From NCBI GenBank assembly GCA_026982655.1, contig JALSGO010000133.1, positions 1-48,015 of the forward strand: a DNA stretch of 48,015 nt, written 5' to 3'. Under the pieces are notes generated by a model. It searched no databases. It saw only the letters and a program-made list of their open reading frames with translations, and had not been told where the DNA came from. The position numbers and the translations under genes are program-made. Positions within the stretch are counted from its first letter, which is position 1. Each line of letters begins with the position of its first letter. Source of the DNA: Candidatus Bipolaricaulota bacterium (GTDB lineage: Bacteria > Bipolaricaulota > Bipolaricaulia > RBG-16-55-9). Below, piece after piece: positions 44,495-48,015 of the stretch.

Positions 44495-45856
44495 TTACGC
44501 GGAGGGGAAGCGCGCCACGACGGCGGCGATCCACTTCGTCCCCTGGATGAGCACGTCGATGCGCTGGTTCTCGTTCGGCGCGTGGGTGTTGCTGTAGGGG
44601 TGGTTGCAGCCGATGGCCACCGTGGGCAATTTCAGCGCGTCCGTGAAGTAGTAGAGCGGACCGGAGCCCGCGGAGCTTACGTGGATGTTGGGCTCCTTGC
44701 CGAAGACCTCGCGGGCCGTCTCCGCGGCCACTTTGACGATGGGGTCCGTGATCGGGGTGCGGGCCGCGGGGGTCTCCGCTTGGATCTTCAATTGCACGTC
44801 CCCGAAGCCGTGCTTCTCCAGGTGCTCTCGGAGGAGCCGGGCGAGCTTCTTGGGGTCCTGCTCGGGGACCAGGCGGAAGTCCATCTTGGCGTGGGCCTCG
44901 GCGGGCAGGACCGTCTTGTGGCCCTCCCCCGTGTAGCCCGCCCAGATCCCGGCGAGGTTGGCCGTCGGCGCGCCCGCGAGCGCCTTCTTGAGCTCCAAGC
45001 CCGTAAGGCCCCGCAGGAACTGCGAGATCCCCAAGTCGCGCTTAAGTTGCTCCTCGTCCAGGGGCTCCTTCTCCAGGGCCTCGAGCTCCTCCGGGGTGAA
45101 GGGGCGCACCTCGTCGTACCAGCCCTCGACGGTGATCCGCCCGAGCCCGTCCTGGAGGGTGCTTAACGCGCGGAGGAGTCGCCACGCCGGGTTTTCGGCG
45201 ATGGCGGCGTTGGCGGAGTGGGCGTCCCGTCCCAAGGTGCGCACGGAGAGCTCGACGTAGAGCATCCCCTTAAGCCCCAGGGTGACGGCGGGGACGTCGC
45301 CGTAGTCGAGACCGCCGAACTCCCAGATCGCCCCGTCACCCCGCACCCGGGAGCCGTAGCGCTCCACGAACTCGGGGAAGTGGGGGCTTCCCGTCTCCTC
45401 CTCGCCCTCGACGACCCAGATCAGGTTGCAGGGCAGCTCCCCCTGCGTCGCAAGGAAGGCGTCGACCACCGAGAGCCGGGAGGCGATGTTGGCCTTGTTG
45501 TCCGCCGCGCCGCGGGCGTAGACCTTCCCGTCGCGGATCTCCGCCGCCCAGGGGTCGCTCTCCCACAGCTCCAAGGGCTCCGGCGGCTGGACGTCGTAGT
45601 GATTATAAAAGACCAGGGTCTTTGGGGCCCCGGGGCGCTCGTAGCGCCCCAGCACCACGGGCGGGCCCTCGGTAAGGGGCAGGATCTCCGCCGAGAGCCC
45701 CACCTCCTCCATCATCGTCCGGACGAGCCGAGCGCACTCCTCCAACCCCAGGTTCTGGGCGGAGACGCTCGGCTGGCGGCACAAGCGCACCAAGCGCTCG
45801 ACGATCTCCTCCGAGTGCGCGTCGATGTGGTCGAAGACGGCATCCCGATCCTGCAT
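44495..45856 (-). CDS. M20-family metallopeptidase (dipeptidase/carboxypeptidase)
   Basis: 453 residues. The zinc ligands and catalytic residues are visible: NHYDVQPPEP, ARGAADNKANI, VVEGEEETGSPHF and the C-terminal NTHAPNEN. The dimerisation (lid) domain lies in the middle (about 185-340). Closest in look to the cytosolic dipeptidases of the CNDP/PepV-like subgroup. A role in removing N-acyl groups from amino acids is possible but it is 27 kb from the racemase gene. Start at 45856 is supported by GGGAGGGG. Own promoter at 45893-45921. Confidence 0.88.
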   Translation of the reverse strand: MQDRDAVFDHIDAHSEEIVERLVRLCRQPSVSAQNLGLEECARLVRTMMEEVGLSAEILPLTEGPPVVLGRYERPGAPKTLVFYNHYDVQPPEPLELWESDPWAAEIRDGKVYARGAADNKANIASRLSVVDAFLATQGELPCNLIWVVEGEEETGSPHFPEFVERYGSRVRGDGAIWEFGGLDYGDVPAVTLGLKGMLYVELSVRTLGRDAHSANAAIAENPAWRLLRALSTLQDGLGRITVEGWYDEVRPFTPEELEALEKEPLDEEQLKRDLGISQFLRGLTGLELKKALAGAPTANLAGIWAGYTGEGHKTVLPAEAHAKMDFRLVPEQDPKKLARLLREHLEKHGFGDVQLKIQAETPAARTPITDPIVKVAAETAREVFGKEPNIHVSSAGSGPLYYFTDALKLPTVAIGCNHPYSNTHAPNENQRIDVLIQGTKWIAAVVARFPSA

Positions 45857-45892
45857 CGAAGACCCCTCCCTGTCTCTGCCAGTGTGGATAGC

Positions 45893-45921
45893 ACTATACG
45901 CTGGGAGGGGCCTTGGGGCAA
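45893..45921 (-). promoter_or_regulatory. M20 gene promoter
   Basis: Minus-strand -35 TTGCCC (45916-45921), 17 bp, -10 TATAGT (45893-45898), with a leader of about 30 bases. Confidence 0.6.
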
Positions 45922-45968
45922 GCGGTCCGCCCGCGATCGATGGGGCCGAGGGCCTCACCCCGCTCCGC

Positions 45969-46814
45969 TCAGCCCTCGGGCTCGGCGTCCGGGTCCGGGG
46001 CGGGCTCGCGGACGACGTTGAGCTCGGAACGGACGGTGAGCACCTCCGACTCGGAGAACCCGCCGGGGTTGCAGCTTACAGTCCCGCTCATCCACACCTC
46101 CTCCGGGGGCTCCTGCCACAGCTCCACGTCGTAGACGAGCACATACCTCTCCCCCGCCTTGCGGGTGATCCACAGGGCCGAGGGCTCGTGCAACAAGCGG
46201 AATTGCGGGAACCAGACGTTGTCCTCCCAGGTGACGACTTGCACGTCCTGCTTGAGCGTGAGGGTCACCTGGACCTGGAAGCGCTCGCCCACGCGGATCT
46301 CGCCGGGGAGGAGACGCTCGAACTCGCAGAGCTCTCCTGCGGCGAAGTCCCGCTGCGGCGGCGGGGTGGTGTCGGGCTCGGGGGCGACGGCGATCCACGT
46401 CTCGGCCCGGGCCTCGCGCCCCTGCGAGGTGACCACGGTGAGCCGCACCCGGTAGTCGCCGGGGGCTTCGAAGGTGTGGGTCACGCGTTCTCCCTCGTCC
46501 TTGGTCCCGTCGCCGAAGTCCCAGCTGTAGATGAGCACCTCCTCCGCCTCGGGATCGGGGAGGTCCACGGCGGCTTGGAACGTGAGGGTTAGAGGAGCCA
46601 CGCCCGTGCCCCCCTCGGCCTGCACGCACTCGGGGCACTCGTAGACGATCTCCACCTGGAGGCCGGGAGCGGGGGAATCCTCGGGAGCCGAGGCCTCCGG
46701 CGGGGGGACGATCGGCTCCCAGCCGCAGGCGGTGAGCCCCAGAAGCAGGACCACCCCCAAGAGCCCGAGGCTGCTCGACCGGCGGACTTTCCTTGCGTAG
46801 AAAGCGTATCTCAT
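45969..46814 (-). CDS. PKD-domain lipoprotein
   Basis: 281 residues. The signal peptide has a lipobox (LLGVVLLLGLTAC), so the mature protein should be lipid-anchored outside the cytoplasm. After a Pro-rich linker, one PKD domain occupies about 60-145 with the signature YSWDFGDGTKDEGERVTHTF and the ending PGDYRVRLTVVTS. A second, unrecognised beta-rich domain follows (FQVQVTLTLKQDVQVVTWED) with a Cys pair (CEFE, SCNPGG). Function is probably binding or adhesion; no enzyme motif is seen. AGGAGGG eight bases before the ATG supports the start. Confidence 0.75.
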   Translation of the reverse strand: MRYAFYARKVRRSSSLGLLGVVLLLGLTACGWEPIVPPPEASAPEDSPAPGLQVEIVYECPECVQAEGGTGVAPLTLTFQAAVDLPDPEAEEVLIYSWDFGDGTKDEGERVTHTFEAPGDYRVRLTVVTSQGREARAETWIAVAPEPDTTPPPQRDFAAGELCEFERLLPGEIRVGERFQVQVTLTLKQDVQVVTWEDNVWFPQFRLLHEPSALWITRKAGERYVLVYDVELWQEPPEEVWMSGTVSCNPGGFSESEVLTVRSELNVVREPAPDPDAEPEG

Positions 46815-46959
46815 AGCGGTATCCCTCCTGATACGAGAGCTTGGCCTGATCCTGAAGCCTCGCCGTCAACGCCGAAGTTCGCTGAGGCTAGGGATAGGAT
46901 AGGCCAAGCGCGCAGAGGGTTCGCGGGACGATGGCTCGCCCGACGGCGAACTTTACACG

Positions 46960-46988
46960 TCAGGGGGATGACCTCCGTCCCCCCCTGA
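46960..46988. repeat. Hairpin downstream of tRNA-Lys
   Basis: TCAGGGGG (46960-46967) pairs with CCCCCTGA (46981-46988) across 13 bases. It lies 61 bases past the tRNA 3' end on the transcribed strand and may help end that transcript, although no T-run follows. The 46815-47048 spacer contains no gene that I can support. Confidence 0.5.
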
Positions 46989-47005
46989 GGGCACATGGGG
47001 GGGAT

Positions 47006-47020
47006 CGATCTCAGAGATCG
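47006..47020. repeat. 15-bp palindrome next to tRNA-Lys
   Basis: CGATCTCAGAGATCG is a perfect palindrome (7-bp arms around one base), 28 bases past the tRNA 3' end. It could be part of the tRNA transcript end or a protein-binding site. Confidence 0.5.
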
Positions 47021-47048
47021 GGGGTGAATCCAGAGCAGACATGAAAGA

Positions 47049-47124
47049 TGGTGGGCCGGGAGGGACTCGAACCCCCAACCTGACGGTTAAGAGCCGCCTG
47101 CTCTGCCAGTTGAGCTACCGACCC
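47049..47124 (-). tRNA. tRNA-Lys (anticodon CTT)
   Basis: On the minus strand it folds as a 76-base cloverleaf including an encoded CCA. The acceptor stem is GGGTCGG with CCGGCCC (one G-U pair), the D stem GCTC/GAGC, the anticodon stem GGCGG/CCGTC with loop CTCTTAA giving anticodon CTT, and the T stem GGGGG/CCCTC with loop TTCGAGT. It reads AAG lysine codons. Its own promoter lies just upstream. Confidence 0.95.
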
Positions 47125-47140
47125 TTGCCTGGGTTGCTTT

Positions 47141-47170
47141 ATTGTACAGAAGGGATCAGGGGTCCGTCAA
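47141..47170 (-). promoter_or_regulatory. tRNA-Lys promoter
   Basis: Minus-strand -35 TTGACG (47165-47170), 18 bp, -10 TACAAT (47141-47146). The start site should be about ten bases before the mature tRNA. The -35 overlaps the pyrE stop codon. Confidence 0.65.
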
Positions 47171-47838
47171 GCGGGGAGGGTAGAGTCAGGACGGGGGGGA
47201 TCCGCTTCTCGTTTCAAACGGCGTAGGAACTCCAAGATCGTCTCGTGCTCCGCAGGCGAGATGGTGCGGCGGGATTCCAGCTCTTCGAGGATCTCGTCCC
47301 AGTGGGTGAGGCTGTGCAGCCGAATGCCGTGCTCGGCCAGCCGCCTGCGGGCCACGTCCAATCCGGCCCGCTCGCTGTAGTACTCAAACACGCAGACGCA
47401 GTGCTCCACCACGCCCCCGGCCCTCCGGATCCCCTCTCGAAAAGCGAGCTTGCTCCCGCCGTCCGTCACCAGATCTTCCACCAAGAGCACGCGTTGCCCC
47501 TCGCGGAGGACGCCCTCGATCTGGGCCGCCCGCCCGTAGCCCTTGGGGGCCTTGCGGACGTAGATCATCGGCATCTGCAATCGTGCAGCCAGGAGGGCCG
47601 CGAAGGGGATCCCCGCCGTCTCGCCGCCCGCCAGCACTTCGATTTGTGCACCGAGCAGCTCGGTGCGCACGAGCCGGGCGAGGGCCTCCACGATCAAGGC
47701 CCGCTCCTCGGGGAAGGAGAGAAGCCGACGGCAATCCACGTACACGGGCGAGATCCTCCCGGAGGCCAGCCGGAAAGGCTCCTCCGGGCGGATGAGCACG
47801 GATTCCGTCTCGATGAGCGCCCGGGCCACCTCTCGCAT
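47167..47838 (-). CDS. pyrE: Orotate phosphoribosyltransferase
   Basis: 223 residues; joins orotate and PRPP to form OMP in pyrimidine synthesis. The PRPP loop is VLLVEDLVTDGGSK, the N-terminal substrate region FRLASGRISPVYVDCR, and YVRKAPKGYG is the flexible catalytic loop. The C-terminal 40 residues (LEELESRRTISPAEHETILEF) are family-typical. It has its own promoter nine bases from the ATG, and is divergent from the leuB-like gene. pyrG is 8 kb away. Confidence 0.92.
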   Translation of the reverse strand: MREVARALIETESVLIRPEEPFRLASGRISPVYVDCRRLLSFPEERALIVEALARLVRTELLGAQIEVLAGGETAGIPFAALLAARLQMPMIYVRKAPKGYGRAAQIEGVLREGQRVLLVEDLVTDGGSKLAFREGIRRAGGVVEHCVCVFEYYSERAGLDVARRRLAEHGIRLHSLTHWDEILEELESRRTISPAEHETILEFLRRLKREADPPRPDSTLPA

Positions 47839-47847
47839 CGTGCCCTT

Positions 47848-47876
47848 AGTCTAGATCCTTTGGCGAGAAAGTGCAA
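47848..47876 (-). promoter_or_regulatory. pyrE promoter
   Basis: Minus-strand -35 TTGCAC (47871-47876), 17 bp, -10 TAGACT (47848-47853), nine bases before the ATG. Confidence 0.5.
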
Positions 47877-47893
47877 TCCGTACGGCGATCGTC

Positions 47894-47899
47894 TATAAT
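47894..47899 (+). promoter_or_regulatory. -10 box of the leuB-like gene
   Basis: TATAAT, twelve bases before the ATG at 47912. The -35 position at 17 bp (47871-47876, GTGCAA) is weak and is the complement of the pyrE -35, so the two divergent promoters would share that hexamer. Confidence 0.45.
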
Positions 47900-47911
47900 G
47901 CGAGACGACCC

Positions 47912-48015
47912 ATGAAGGATCGCTACCGCATCGTCGTGCTGCCGGGGGACGGGGTGGGGCCCGAGGTCACCGCCCAAGCGCTGCGCGTCCTCCGCGAAGT
48001 TGAGGGGCTTCTCGA
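47912..48015 (+). CDS. leuB: 5' end of an isopropylmalate/isocitrate dehydrogenase family gene
   Basis: The first 34 codons are present; the gene runs off the window. MKDRYRIVVLPGDGVGPEVT is the N-terminal motif of beta-decarboxylating dehydrogenases, and the following ALRVLREVEG suits 3-isopropylmalate dehydrogenase better than isocitrate dehydrogenase. The symbol is tentative because tartrate and homoisocitrate dehydrogenases share this start. The -10 lies twelve bases upstream with no clear Shine-Dalgarno. Confidence 0.7.
   Translation, partial: MKDRYRIVVLPGDGVGPEVTAQALRVLREVEGLL

Noticed and set aside
44259-44534. 91-residue frame in the spacer before the M20 gene
   Set aside because: It is made largely of the 14-bp inverted repeat and GC-rich DNA, has no ribosome binding site and no family resemblance.

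Overview
The window is GC-rich (about two thirds G+C by eye), densely coding bacterial chromosome carrying mostly core metabolism. No gene-free stretch exceeds about 300 bases. The host looks like a diderm: it has LptB and LptC, CTP synthase, Lgt and two lipobox proteins. It respires through a complex I (nuo) and has a CuA protein. An archaeal-style TrpD, a pyruvoyl arginine decarboxylase, an intein and many near-leaderless promoters suggest a deep-branching, perhaps thermophilic lineage such as Bipolaricaulota/Acetothermia or a relative of Deinococcota. That placement is inference; nothing here fixes the phylum.

Layout. 1-2.1 kb: a YhbD-like regulator with a duplicated operator-promoter, two small unknown genes, a (CAAGT)n microsatellite and a DUF2007 protein. 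2.2-5.1 kb: citrate synthase and urocanate hydratase. 5.3-8.7 kb: Lon, a small zincin and a TrmH-type methyltransferase. 8.7-14.8 kb: histidine ammonia-lyase overlapping Era, then a 1192-residue multi-GAF GGDEF protein. 14.8-19.2 kb: a GNAT acyltransferase, a broken MazF-type toxin-antitoxin pair, an enolase-superfamily racemase/OSB synthase, RecO and FabF. 19.2-22.4 kb: agmatinase with pyruvoyl arginine decarboxylase (arginine to putrescine), and class II fumarase. 22.4-26.5 kb: trpEGDC with a possible leader ORF. 26.5-34.5 kb: nuoABHJKLMN. 34.6-39.2 kb: dcd, lgt, and pyrG-lptC-lptB. 39.3-43.9 kb: acyl-CoA dehydrogenase, a small exported protein, an orphan CuA protein and NadE interrupted by an intein. 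43.9-48 kb: a membrane protein, an M20 peptidase, a PKD lipoprotein, tRNA-Lys(CTT), pyrE and the start of a leuB-like gene.

Regulation. The -35/-10 pairs are unusually readable (TTGACA-like, 17-18 bp, TANNNT). In about ten genes the -10 ends only 6-12 nt before the start codon and no Shine-Dalgarno sequence is visible, which suggests leaderless or near-leaderless mRNAs. Other genes (gltA, acyl-CoA dehydrogenase, CuA protein, M20) have longer leaders with good ribosome binding sites.

Best leads: the NadE intein, the complex I operon lacking nuoC/D/E/F/G/I, the twin YhbD-type operator-promoters, the trp leader ORF overlapping trpE, the racemase-GNAT locus split by a decayed toxin gene, the pentamer microsatellites and the near-leaderless promoter architecture.
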